Shown here one piece after another: positions 57,026 to 64,000 of a stretch of DNA of 64,000 nucleotides. The notes under the pieces are model-generated. The model ran no database searches. It was not told the DNA's origin and was given only the letters and a program-made list of their open reading frames with translations. Position 1 is the first letter of the stretch, and each line of letters starts with the position of its first letter. Position numbers and translations under genes: made by a program. The stretch covers positions 453,357 to 517,356 of the forward strand of contig NZ_FNHV01000007.1 in assembly GCF_900103585.1 (NCBI RefSeq). Direction: 5' to 3'. The stretch is from Streptomyces sp. cf386. GTDB lineage: Bacteria > Actinomycetota > Actinomycetes > Streptomycetales > Streptomycetaceae.

Positions 57026-57814
57026 TCACCGAACCCCCCGCTCCCGCTCCTCCACAACGGAGTTGTACGCAGCCACCTGCGCCCGCCGAGCCACCCGCTC
57101 CACCGGCCGCAACGCCTCCGCCCGAGCCCCCATCTCAGCGGAGCTCACCGCACCCCCGTGCCCGTTCTCATACGCCAGCGAGACGAGCAACCCCACCCGC
57201 TGCGCCAGCTCCAGCACCCGCACCGCCCGCGGCGGATACCCCGGAGCCAACACCTCCCGCCCCCGCTCGGCCCGCGCCCGATACGCATCGATCGCCGCCT
57301 CCGCCACCGGCCCCGACCCGGCGACATCCAACCGCGACAACACCTCGGTCGCGTCCCGCAGGGCCTCCGCCAGCTCCCGCTCGGCCTCACCCAGCGACGG
57401 CACATCCGCAGGCGGCGCTTCCCGCACGGCCAGGCAGTGCCAGACGACCTCGACATGGACATCACCGTCGGGCCCGGCCTCGTACACCTCCGGCACCAAC
57501 CCGAACGCGGCGCCGTGACAGATCACGGCTTCCTCGGCATCCATCGCCCGAGCGTTGAACTCCGGCGGACCGCTCAACCCCAGCGGATGCCCGGGCGCGG
57601 GCAGCGCGATCCGCAGCCCGCTCACCCCGAGCGCCCGCAGCCGCCCCAGCGCCAGCGTGAGTCCGACGGGCGCCGACTCTCCCGGCAGCCCTTCCACCCG
57701 GTGCACGGCATCGTCCCCGACGATCTCGAGCACAGCGTCATCCGGAGAGACAAGTCCGGCCAAAAGGGCATTTCCCCAAGCCGCAAGACGTCCTGAACGT
57801 GGTTCCGAGAGCAT
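57026..57814 (-). CDS. conserved hypothetical protein
   Basis: A 262-residue soluble protein. First half: VLEIVGDDAVHRVEGLPGE and LALGRLRALGVSGLRIALPAPGHPLGLSGPPEFNARAMDAEEAVICHG look like a mixed alpha/beta domain; second half is a long helical bundle (ERELAEALRDATEVLSRLDVAGSG ... AYRARAERGREVLAPGYPPRAVRVLELAQRVGLLVSLAYENGHGGAV). From memory it is conserved in Streptomyces without known function. Divergent from the ABC ATPase gene. No motif for catalysis seen. Confidence 0.7.
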   Translation of the reverse strand: MLSEPRSGRLAAWGNALLAGLVSPDDAVLEIVGDDAVHRVEGLPGESAPVGLTLALGRLRALGVSGLRIALPAPGHPLGLSGPPEFNARAMDAEEAVICHGAAFGLVPEVYEAGPDGDVHVEVVWHCLAVREAPPADVPSLGEAERELAEALRDATEVLSRLDVAGSGPVAEAAIDAYRARAERGREVLAPGYPPRAVRVLELAQRVGLLVSLAYENGHGGAVSSAEMGARAEALRPVERVARRAQVAAYNSVVEERERGVR

Positions 57815-57960
57815 GCCCCCACCCTAAGGACCGGACCGATGGAATGAAGGTGCGGACCGGTGGCGTAGATTTCCTTGAGGGCTGCGCCCACAGGCGCACG
57901 CGACCACCGAGACGCCGAGACGCCGACACCGGTCACACTGCAAGGGGAGACAACGCGCTC

Positions 57961-58758
<798 letters not shown>

Positions 58759-58863
58759 CCGCGCCCTTCACCCCGCGAACCCTCGGCGAAACCCCGGTAA
58801 GAAGGCCCTTCAAACTGATCGGCGCCCTGTCCGCGACAGGGCCCGCGGTCATACCATGACCAT

Positions 58864-59295
58864 GTGGAAATCGACGCGTGGGTTTGGTGGTTGATCGGCG
58901 CGGCAGCGCTCGGCATCGGGCTCGTGATCACCGCGATGCCCGAACTCGGCATGCTGGCTGTGGGCGCCGTCGCGGCCGCGGTGGTCGCCGGCATCTTCGG
59001 TGGTGATGCCGTCGTCCAGGTCGTGGCCTTCGTCGTCATCTCGACCGCACTCATCGCCGTCGTACGGCCCATCGCGAACCGACATCGCGCACAGCGGCCC
59101 CAACTCGCCACCGGCATCGAGGCGTTGAAGGGCAAACAGGCCGTCGTACTGGAGCGCGTCGACGCCTCAGGTGGCCGGATCAAGCTCGCCGGAGAGGTCT
59201 GGTCGGCACGTTCCCTCGACACCGACCGCGCCTACGAAGTAGGCCAGGAAGTGGACGTCGTGGACATCGAGGGCGCCACGGCGATCGTCATGTGA
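58864..59295 (+). CDS. NfeD family membrane protein
   Basis: A 143-residue protein. N-terminal 2-3 membrane segments about 7-62 (WVWWLIGAAALGIGLVITAMPELGMLAVGAVAAAVVAGIFG, then VQVVAFVVISTALIAVV). C-terminal soluble OB-fold NfeD domain about 85-143: GKQAVVLERVDASGGRIKLAGEVWSARSLDTDRAYEVGQEVDVVDIEGATAIVM. In many bacteria nfeD stands beside an SPFH protein as here. GTG at 58864. A hairpin follows before the SPFH gene. Confidence 0.93.
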   Translation: MEIDAWVWWLIGAAALGIGLVITAMPELGMLAVGAVAAAVVAGIFGGDAVVQVVAFVVISTALIAVVRPIANRHRAQRPQLATGIEALKGKQAVVLERVDASGGRIKLAGEVWSARSLDTDRAYEVGQEVDVVDIEGATAIVM

Positions 59296-59310
59296 CCTCG
59301 CACGACGTAA

Positions 59311-59328
59311 GTGGCGCGAACGCGCCAC
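59311..59328 (+). terminator. hairpin between nfeD and the SPFH gene
   Basis: GTGGCGCGAACGCGCCAC is a perfect 8-2-8 inverted repeat 16 bases after the nfeD stop. A second one, AGATCTT (59363-59369) with AAGATCT (59380-59386), lies nearer the next gene in an AT-rich stretch that may hold its promoter. Confidence 0.65.
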
Positions 59329-59428
59329 GGGCCACGCGACGGTCTGTCAGACTCGACCAGCAAGATCTTCAACAAACATAAGATCTGCCGAAGTTGCCGC
59401 AGCGGAGAAGGGATACGGGGAAACGACG

Positions 59429-60376
59429 ATGGAACCGGTCATCATCGTCTTGATCATTCTGGTGGTGTTGGTCTTCATCGCCCTGATCAAGACGATCCAG
59501 GTCATCCCACAGGCGAGTGCGGCCATCGTCGAACGCTTCGGCCGTTACACGCGGACACTCAACGCGGGCCTCAACATCGTGGTCCCGTTCATCGACACCA
59601 TCCGCAACCGCATCGACCTGCGCGAACAGGTCGTACCGTTCCCGCCGCAGCCGGTGATCACCCAGGACAACCTGGTCGTGAACATCGACACGGTCATCTA
59701 CTACCAGGTGACCGACGCCCGCGCCGCCACCTACGAAGTGGCCAGCTACATCCAGGCGATCGAGCAGCTGACGGTCACCACGCTCCGCAACATCATCGGC
59801 GGCATGGACCTCGAGCGCACCCTGACCTCCCGCGAGGAGATCAACGCGGCCCTGCGCGGCGTCCTCGACGAGGCGACGGGCAAGTGGGGAATCCGGGTCA
59901 ACCGAGTCGAACTGAAGGCGATCGAACCCCCCACCTCCATCCAGGACTCGATGGAGAAGCAGATGCGCGCCGACCGAGACAAGCGCGCCGCGATCCTCAC
60001 CGCCGAAGGTACGCGCCAGGCAGCCATCCTCACCGCGGAGGGCGAGAAGCAGTCCCAGATCCTCCGCGCCGAGGGTGAGGCCAAGGCCGCCGCCCTGCGA
60101 GCCGAGGGCGAGGCTCAAGCAGTCCGAACGGTCTTCGAGGCGATCCACGCCGGCGACCCGGACCAGAAGCTCCTCTCCTACCAGTACCTCCAGATGCTCC
60201 CCAAGATCGCCGAAGGCGACGCCAACAAGCTCTGGATCGTCCCCAGCGAAATCGGCGACGCCCTCAAGGGCCTCTCCGGCGCGATGGGCAACCTGGGCGG
60301 CCTGGGCGGCGGCAACGGGTCGTCCGGCAACAGCGGTTCAGGCGCGGAACGCCGAGAGAAGCCGTCGATCGACTGA
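59429..60376 (+). CDS. SPFH/Band 7 membrane scaffold protein
   Basis: A 315-residue stomatin/QmcA-type protein. N-terminal membrane helix about 2-22, then the SPFH domain: IPQASAAIVERFGRYTRTLNAGLNIVVPFIDTIRNRIDLREQVVPFPPQPVITQDNLVVNIDTVIYYQVTDARAATYEV. A long helical stretch with repeats TAEGTRQAAILTAEGEKQSQILRAEGEAKAAALRAEGEAQAV is a coiled coil. It assembles into membrane microdomains or rings. The Gly/Asn-rich tail is probably disordered. ATG 59429, GGGGAAACG upstream. Works with NfeD in other bacteria. Confidence 0.95.
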   Translation: MEPVIIVLIILVVLVFIALIKTIQVIPQASAAIVERFGRYTRTLNAGLNIVVPFIDTIRNRIDLREQVVPFPPQPVITQDNLVVNIDTVIYYQVTDARAATYEVASYIQAIEQLTVTTLRNIIGGMDLERTLTSREEINAALRGVLDEATGKWGIRVNRVELKAIEPPTSIQDSMEKQMRADRDKRAAILTAEGTRQAAILTAEGEKQSQILRAEGEAKAAALRAEGEAQAVRTVFEAIHAGDPDQKLLSYQYLQMLPKIAEGDANKLWIVPSEIGDALKGLSGAMGNLGGLGGGNGSSGNSGSGAERREKPSID

Positions 60377-60399
60377 CGCCAAGTCGGCCGTACGACAAA

Positions 60400-60429
60400 G
60401 GGGCCCGCCTTCTGAGGAAGGCGGGCCCC
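60400..60429 (+). terminator. terminator after the SPFH gene
   Basis: GGGGCCCGCCTT (60400-60411) and AAGGCGGGCCCC (60418-60429), perfect 12 bp with a 6-base loop, followed by AAAGG and dispersed repeat copy C. Confidence 0.85.
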
Positions 60430-60439
60430 AAAGGCTTTC

Positions 60440-60484
60440 AGGGGCGCGGGGAACTGCGCGACAAGCCATAACGCACCCGCAGCC
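60440..60484 (+). repeat. dispersed intergenic repeat, copy C
   Basis: AGGGGCGCGGGGAACTGCGC then GACAAGCCATAACGCACCCGCAGCC. The first 21 bases are identical to copy A. It stands right behind the SPFH terminator. Confidence 0.8.
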
Positions 60485-60516
60485 AACGAACAACTCCAGG
60501 TCCCACGGCGATTAGT

Positions 60517-61023
60517 TCACGCCGCGTCCAGAGCCAGCCAATCCGGCAGCGCAGCAAACTCGTCCGCCCCCAGCGCCAGCAACATCGCATCGGCAGGCGT
60601 CGGCTCGAACGGCTCCCGCAGCAGCGGCATACCCGCCTGCTCAGGCGTCCGGTCAGCCTTCCGATGGTTGTCCTCCGCACACGAGGCGACCGTATTCAGC
60701 CACGTGTCCTGCCCACCCCGCGACCGCGGCACCACATGGTCCACCGTCGTGGCCCTGCGACCGCAGTACGCGCACCTGTGCCGGTCCCGCACCAGCACAC
60801 CCCGCCTCGACCACGGAGCTTGTCTTCGGAACGGCACCCGTACGTACCTGCACAGCCTGATCACCCGGGGCGCGGGTATGTCGACCTCGGCTCCCCGCAT
60901 ACGCAGTTCGGGGTGGGCCTGCTCGACGACGGCCTTGTCCTGGAGCACCAGAACGACGGCTCGATTCAACGTCACCGTCGACAGCGGCTCGAAGCTCGCG
61001 TTCAGTACCAGCGTGTCCCGCAT
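60517..61023 (-). CDS. HNH endonuclease
   Basis: A 168-residue protein. An N-terminal DTLVLNASFEPLSTVTLNRAVVLVL region precedes the nuclease motif (about 88-130): CAYCGRRATTVDHVVPRSRGGQDTWLNTVASCAEDNHRKADRTPEQAGM, with CxxC, the HNH-type DH, N and H, typical of McrA-like HNH enzymes. Start MRDTLVLN at 61023 with GGGAGGTGG upstream; the open frame continues upstream but without a start site of that quality. Widely conserved in actinobacteria as a stand-alone gene. Confidence 0.9.
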   Translation of the reverse strand: MRDTLVLNASFEPLSTVTLNRAVVLVLQDKAVVEQAHPELRMRGAEVDIPAPRVIRLCRYVRVPFRRQAPWSRRGVLVRDRHRCAYCGRRATTVDHVVPRSRGGQDTWLNTVASCAEDNHRKADRTPEQAGMPLLREPFEPTPADAMLLALGADEFAALPDWLALDAA

Positions 61024-61110
61024 GACCAGCCCACCTCCCGTGTGCACCTGCCCACCCCCTGGCGGACTGGGATCAACTCTGGCCGGGCACGCCGAGATGG
61101 ACAACGAAAT

Positions 61111-61154
61111 AAAAAATGCCCGCCCCCGATCACTTCCATGACCAGGGGCGGGCA
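61111..61154 (-). terminator. intrinsic terminator with T-tract (minus strand)
   Basis: TGCCCGCCCC (61117-61126) and GGGGCGGGCA (61145-61154) form a perfect 10-bp stem and on the minus strand are followed by TTTTTTATTTC, one of the few classical T-tracts here. It ends the YbhB transcript. Confidence 0.85.
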
Positions 61155-61169
61155 AACGTTCCATGAACG

Positions 61170-61709
61170 TCAGGCTTCGGCGGGCGCCTCGTACTCACCG
61201 ATCACATGGGCGCGCGCGAGGGCGTGGAACCGCAGGTTGAAGCCGACGACGGCCGGGCTGGCGTCCGAGTCCGGACCGAGTTTCTCCTGGTCCACGGCGT
61301 ACACCGTGAACACATAGCGGTGCGGCCCGTCCCCGGGAGGCGGCGCGGCACCACCGAAGTCCTTCGACCCATAGTCGTTCCGCGCCTGTACGGCACCCTC
61401 CGGCAATCCCTCGAACTTGCCGCTGCCCGCCCCCGCCGGCAGCTCGGTCACCGAGGCCGGGATGTCGAAGACGACCCAGTGCCAGAACCCGCTGCCCGTA
61501 GGGGCGTCCGGGTCGTAGCAGGTCACGGCGAAGCTCTTGGTCTCGGCCGGGAAGCCCTCCCAGCGCAGCTGCGGCGAGGTGTTGCCGACCGCGTAGACCT
61601 GAGCGTCCCTGAGGGTCCCGCCGTGCTCGACGTCCTCGCTCGCGACCGTGAAGGACGGCACGGGCGGATGGAAGTCGTGCGGCAGCGGCCGCCTCTTCAG
61701 CTCGGTCAC
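61170..61709 (-). CDS. YbhB/YbcL (PEBP-like) protein
   Basis: A 179-residue phosphatidylethanolamine-binding-protein-fold enzyme or ligand-binder. FTVASEDVEHGG at the start, SPQLRWEGFPAETKSFAVTCYDPDAP (the DPDAP anion-site loop), GFWHWVVFDIPASVTELP (HW of the pocket) and NDYGSKDFGGAAPPPGDGPHRYVFTVYAVD (the GxxxP-P-GxxH motif) are all present. GTG at 61709 with AGGAGGT upstream. Role unknown; E. coli relatives are non-essential. Confidence 0.93.
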   Translation of the reverse strand: MTELKRRPLPHDFHPPVPSFTVASEDVEHGGTLRDAQVYAVGNTSPQLRWEGFPAETKSFAVTCYDPDAPTGSGFWHWVVFDIPASVTELPAGAGSGKFEGLPEGAVQARNDYGSKDFGGAAPPPGDGPHRYVFTVYAVDQEKLGPDSDASPAVVGFNLRFHALARAHVIGEYEAPAEA

Positions 61710-61752
61710 GTCGATACCTCCTGATGGAACAGTGGAATCCGTAGTTCCGAGC

Positions 61753-62535
61753 CTAGAACCAGTTGCGCTTGCTGCCGACCTCGGACAGCCACTGGTTGAG
61801 ATACGCCGCCCAGTCGGTCCCCTGGAAGTCGTTCAGCCCGACCTGGAACGACCGGAAGGTGTCGCTGCCCTCGCTGAACAGCCCCGGCTTCTTGTCCATT
61901 TCGAGGACGACGTCCATCGCGTTCTCGTCCGCGACGAAGCTCAACTCGACCTGGTTGATGCCACGGTACTGCTGCGGCGGGAAGAACTCGATCTCCTGGT
62001 AGAACGGCAGCTTCTGCCGCGTACCGCGGATGTGGCCGCGCTCCATGTCCGCGTTCTTGAAGCGGAAGCCCAGCTGGATGAAGGCGTCGAGGATGGCCTT
62101 CTGCGCGGGCAGCGGGTGCACGTTGATCGGGTCCAGGTCGGTGGAGTCCACGGCCCGCGCGATCGCCAGCTCCGTCGTCACACCGATGTTCATGCCACGC
62201 AGGGGCTGACCGTCGATCGTCGTGACCGGCGTCTCCCACGGGATGTCCAGCCCGAAGGGCACCGCGTGCACGCCCCCGGCCTGAAGCTCGAAGGCACCAC
62301 CGAGCGACAGCTTGGTGAACTCGATGTCCTGCTTGTACTCCGAGTCCTGCCCCTCGACCTCGACGCGCGCCTGCAGGCCCACCGACAGGCCCTCGACGTT
62401 CTGGTTCACGGACCCGCCCTGAATCCGCACCTCACCCTGGACGACACCGCCCGGGACGACGTTGACCTCCGTCAGCACCGTCTCGACCGAAGCACCGCCG
62501 GCCCCCAGGCTCGCGAGCAGCTTCTTGAACGCCAT
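61753..62535 (-). CDS. Spo0M-type sporulation control protein
   Basis: A 260-residue arrestin-fold protein of the SpoOM family. FKKLLASLGAGGASVETVLTEVNVVPGGVVQGEVRIQGGSVNQNVEGLSVGLQARVEVEG is the family start and IEFTKLSLGGAFELQAGGVHAVPFGLDIPWETPVTTIDGQPLRGMNIGVTTELAIARAVD the second beta sandwich strand set. In Bacillus Spo0M influences sporulation; in Streptomyces the equivalent near the rRNA operon is linked to aerial growth, from memory. It starts 43 bases upstream of ybhB, so the two may be cotranscribed. GAGGAGAGTC precedes the ATG. Confidence 0.93.
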   Translation of the reverse strand: MAFKKLLASLGAGGASVETVLTEVNVVPGGVVQGEVRIQGGSVNQNVEGLSVGLQARVEVEGQDSEYKQDIEFTKLSLGGAFELQAGGVHAVPFGLDIPWETPVTTIDGQPLRGMNIGVTTELAIARAVDSTDLDPINVHPLPAQKAILDAFIQLGFRFKNADMERGHIRGTRQKLPFYQEIEFFPPQQYRGINQVELSFVADENAMDVVLEMDKKPGLFSEGSDTFRSFQVGLNDFQGTDWAAYLNQWLSEVGSKRNWF

Positions 62536-62675
62536 GACTCTCCTCTTCTCAGAGTGGATCCCTGATCCCTACAAACGCGATCCGGCCGTGGCCGGTTCCG
62601 CGTCCTCACCCTGGCAAGGCGAGCGCCCCCTGACCACCCCGTTGCGACCACCCGTCTGCACTACCCTCGGACGGC

Positions 62676-63326
62676 ATGATCGTGGCCCCCGACCGTACGC
62701 CCCTCCCCAGGGACTTCTTCGACCGGCCCGTCCTGGAGGTCGCCCCCGACCTCCTGGGCCGCATCCTCGTACGAACCACACCGGACGGTCCGATCGCCCT
62801 CCGTCTCACGGAGGTCGAGGCCTACGACGGCCCGAACGACCCCGGCTCCCACGCCTATCGCGGCCGCACTCCCCGCAATGACGTGATGTTCGGTCCCCCC
62901 GGACACGTCTACGTCTACTTCACCTACGGCATGTGGCACTGCATGAACCTGGTGTGCGGCCCCGACGGCCAGGCATGCGCGGTCCTGCTGCGCGCCGGCG
63001 AGATCGTTGAGGGCGCCGAACTCGCCCGCCAACGTCGACTCTCGGCCCGCAACGACAAGGAACTGGCCAAAGGCCCGGCCCGCCTCGCCACCGCCCTGAA
63101 CGTGGACCGTGCCCTGGACGGCACGGACGCCTGCGCCTCCGGCGAGACACCGCTGAGGATCCTTGCCGGCACCCCGATCGGCTGCGACCAGGTACGCAAC
63201 GGCCCACGCACCGGCGTGGCGGGCGACGGCGGCAACGGCGACATCCACCCCTGGCGCTTCTGGATCGCCAACGACCCCACGGTGAGCCCCTATCGGGCCC
63301 ATGTCCCGAAGCGCCGCTCAAGTTGA
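62676..63326 (+). CDS. 3-methyladenine DNA glycosylase (AAG/MPG family)
   Basis: A 216-residue repair enzyme that removes alkylated adenine and related bases. LLGRILVR, then LTEVEAYDG with the catalytic Glu, HAYRGRTPRNDVMFGPPGHVYVYFTYGMWHCMNLVCG (Tyr that intercalates), and GPARLATALNVDRALDG are all typical. No ribosome site is visible before the ATG; TACCCT 8 bases upstream resembles a -10, so the mRNA may be leaderless. Its stop codon lies inside the -35 box of the first rRNA promoter. Confidence 0.93.
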   Translation: MIVAPDRTPLPRDFFDRPVLEVAPDLLGRILVRTTPDGPIALRLTEVEAYDGPNDPGSHAYRGRTPRNDVMFGPPGHVYVYFTYGMWHCMNLVCGPDGQACAVLLRAGEIVEGAELARQRRLSARNDKELAKGPARLATALNVDRALDGTDACASGETPLRILAGTPIGCDQVRNGPRTGVAGDGGNGDIHPWRFWIANDPTVSPYRAHVPKRRSS

Positions 63327-63351
63327 CGCGCCTTGGCGAGGCGCGTAACGT
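63323..63351 (+). promoter_or_regulatory. rRNA promoter P1
   Basis: TTGACG (63323-63328), 17-base spacer, TAACGT (63346-63351), a near-consensus vegetative (HrdB-type) promoter. The spacer holds an inverted repeat GCGCCT-TGGCG-AGGCGC (63328-63344). The stop codon of the upstream gene (63324-63326) is inside the -35 box. Confidence 0.85.
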
Positions 63352-63479
63352 AGCCCGAGCCGCTGAACCGGGTACTGCGTAGTCAGCAGCCGGAGCGGCC
63401 AACCCACTACTTACGAACACCCTCAACGGGGTCGATTTCGGCGTGTCTGCATGCCCGAATTCGAATCCGCAAGGCCCGA

Positions 63480-63510
63480 TTATGAATCGGGCGGGGGAAT
63501 CGGTTAACGT
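63480..63510 (+). promoter_or_regulatory. possible second rRNA promoter
   Basis: TAACGTAG (63505 onward) repeats the -10 context of P1. The -35 is weak (TTATGA at 63480, spacing 19). Just ahead, CCCGATT-ATG-AATCGGG (63475-63491) is a perfect inverted repeat. Listed because Streptomyces rRNA operons usually have several tandem promoters. Confidence 0.4.
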
Positions 63511-63572
63511 AGTGAATGTCGAAAGGCCGACGGGTGAAAGCCCAGAGCTTCACGACATCCCGCCGACCAGGG

Positions 63573-63601
63573 AATCGGATCGAGAAAGGATCTGATAGAG
63601 T
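63573..63601 (+). promoter_or_regulatory. rRNA promoter, first of a duplicated pair
   Basis: AATCGG, 17 bases, TAGAGT (63596-63601) within TCTGATAGAGTCGGAA. The whole element is repeated 82 bases downstream, and TCTGATAGAGTCGG is familiar from Streptomyces rrn leaders. Confidence 0.65.
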
Positions 63602-63654
63602 CGGAACCGCCGGAAAGGGAAACGCGAAAGCGGAGACCTGGAAAGCACCGAGGA

Positions 63655-63683
63655 AATCGGATCAGAAAAAGATCTGATAGAGT
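63655..63683 (+). promoter_or_regulatory. rRNA promoter, second of a duplicated pair
   Basis: The same AATCGG-17-TAGAGT (63678-63683) as the upstream copy, inside TCGGATCAGAAAAAGATCTG. The copies agree over about 28 of 34 bases. Confidence 0.65.
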
Positions 63684-63938
63684 CGGAAACGCAAGAACGA
63701 AGGGAAGCGCCCGGAGGAAAGCCCGAGAGGGTGAGTACAAAGGAAGCGTCCGTTCCTTGAGAACTCAACAGCGTGCCAAAAATCAACGCCAGATTAGTTG
63801 ATACCCCGTCTCCGGCCGGATCACCGGTTGGGACGAGGTTCCTTTGAAGAAAACACAGCGAGGACGCTGTGAACGGCCGGGCTTATTCCGCCTGGCTGTT
63901 CCGCTCTCGTGATGTGTCGTCCCGATTACGGGAAAACA
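63684..63938 (+). other. 16S rRNA leader
   Basis: No gene. The end of the leader carries the conserved TTGAGAACTCAACAGCGTGCC stretch (about 63757-63777, boxA-like antitermination region), a hairpin ACAGCG-AGGA-CGCTGT (about 63856-63871) and the sequence before CATTCACGGAGAG that is processed in pre-16S maturation. Identification rests on recognising Streptomyces rrn leaders. Confidence 0.8.
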
Positions 63939-64000
63939 TTCACGGAGAGTTTGATCCTGGCTCAGGACGAACGCTGGCGGCGTGCTTAACACATGCAAGT
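63939..64000 (+). rRNA. rrs: 16S rRNA, 5' end (cut by the window)
   Basis: TTCACGGAGAGTTTGATCCT at 63939 is the Streptomyces 16S start, followed by GGCTCAGGACGAACGCTGGC and GGCGTGCTTAACACATGCAA. The mature 5' end is approximate by a few bases. The rest of the operon lies beyond the window. Confidence 0.95.

Overview
The window is a chromosomal stretch of a Streptomyces or very close relative. The support is very high G+C in all coding regions, frequent GTG/TTG starts, a chaplin, a streptophobe-type membrane protein, the Streptomyces rRNA leader, and Streptomyces-type small proteins and dispersed intergenic repeats. The gene order (pit, ABC-F, Asp23 cluster, actP, moaA, tyrS, tldD/tldE, fabG-fabI, serB, chaplin with a two-component system, spo0M, then an rRNA operon) matches my memory of the conserved core block around SCO1845 to SCO1790 of S. 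coelicolor. I cannot verify that here. I see no prophage, IS element, CRISPR array, tRNA or antibiotic cluster, so this is core rather than accessory DNA.

Layout. 1-6.8 kb: low-affinity phosphate transporter with an upstream PHO box, secreted GH25 lysozyme, class II aldolase, alpha/beta hydrolase, a conserved hypothetical and a VOC protein. 6.9-10.1 kb: an ABC-F ATPase behind a seven-codon, apparently leaderless upstream ORF, a small HTH protein and an enoyl-CoA hydratase. 10.1-13.3 kb: an Asp23/Gls24-AmaP envelope cluster of six proteins. 13.3-18.8 kb: reverse-strand block of sodium/solute symporter, ECF-like sigma factor and membrane protein, then a GH15 glycosidase and an atypical SDR. 18.8-29.7 kb: CstA/YbdD, SURF1, a zinc protein, a BRCT exonuclease, a VIT-family transporter, CopD, a CoA transferase and a secreted subtilase. 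29.9-34.6 kb: the acetate permease operon with a Crp-like site, moaA and small membrane proteins. 34.7-40.7 kb: tyrS, the TldD/TldE protease pair and the essential fatty-acid reductases FabG and FabI. 40.8-48.6 kb: GntR regulator with divergent MFS transporter, SixA, SerB and a streptophobe protein with a 16-proline tail. 48.8-56.8 kb: an FHA-FHA-ABC transporter, an SLT cell-wall enzyme with a structured 5' leader, a divergent QueA-like enzyme with an SDR, and a GAF kinase/LuxR regulator next to a ChpE-like chaplin. 57-63.3 kb: an ABC ATPase, NfeD and SPFH membrane proteins, HNH nuclease, YbhB, Spo0M and 3-methyladenine glycosylase. 63.3-64 kb: tandem rRNA promoters and the first bases of 16S rRNA.

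How the genes work together. Many operons are translationally coupled by ATGA or GTGA overlaps (the Asp23 cluster; symporter-sigma-membrane protein; cstA-ybdD; DUF485-actP; tldD-tldE; SDR-queA-like; kinase-regulator). Recurrent themes are the cell envelope and carbon-acid uptake.

The strongest unexplained signals are these. A 12-14 bp alternating purine-pyrimidine palindrome recurs nine times between 25 and 54 kb. A candidate RNA switch lies in front of the SLT gene. A perfect hairpin sits on the SURF1 start codon. A micro-ORF precedes the ABC-F gene. The Asp23 cluster appears to carry Asp23-like modules in five of its proteins.
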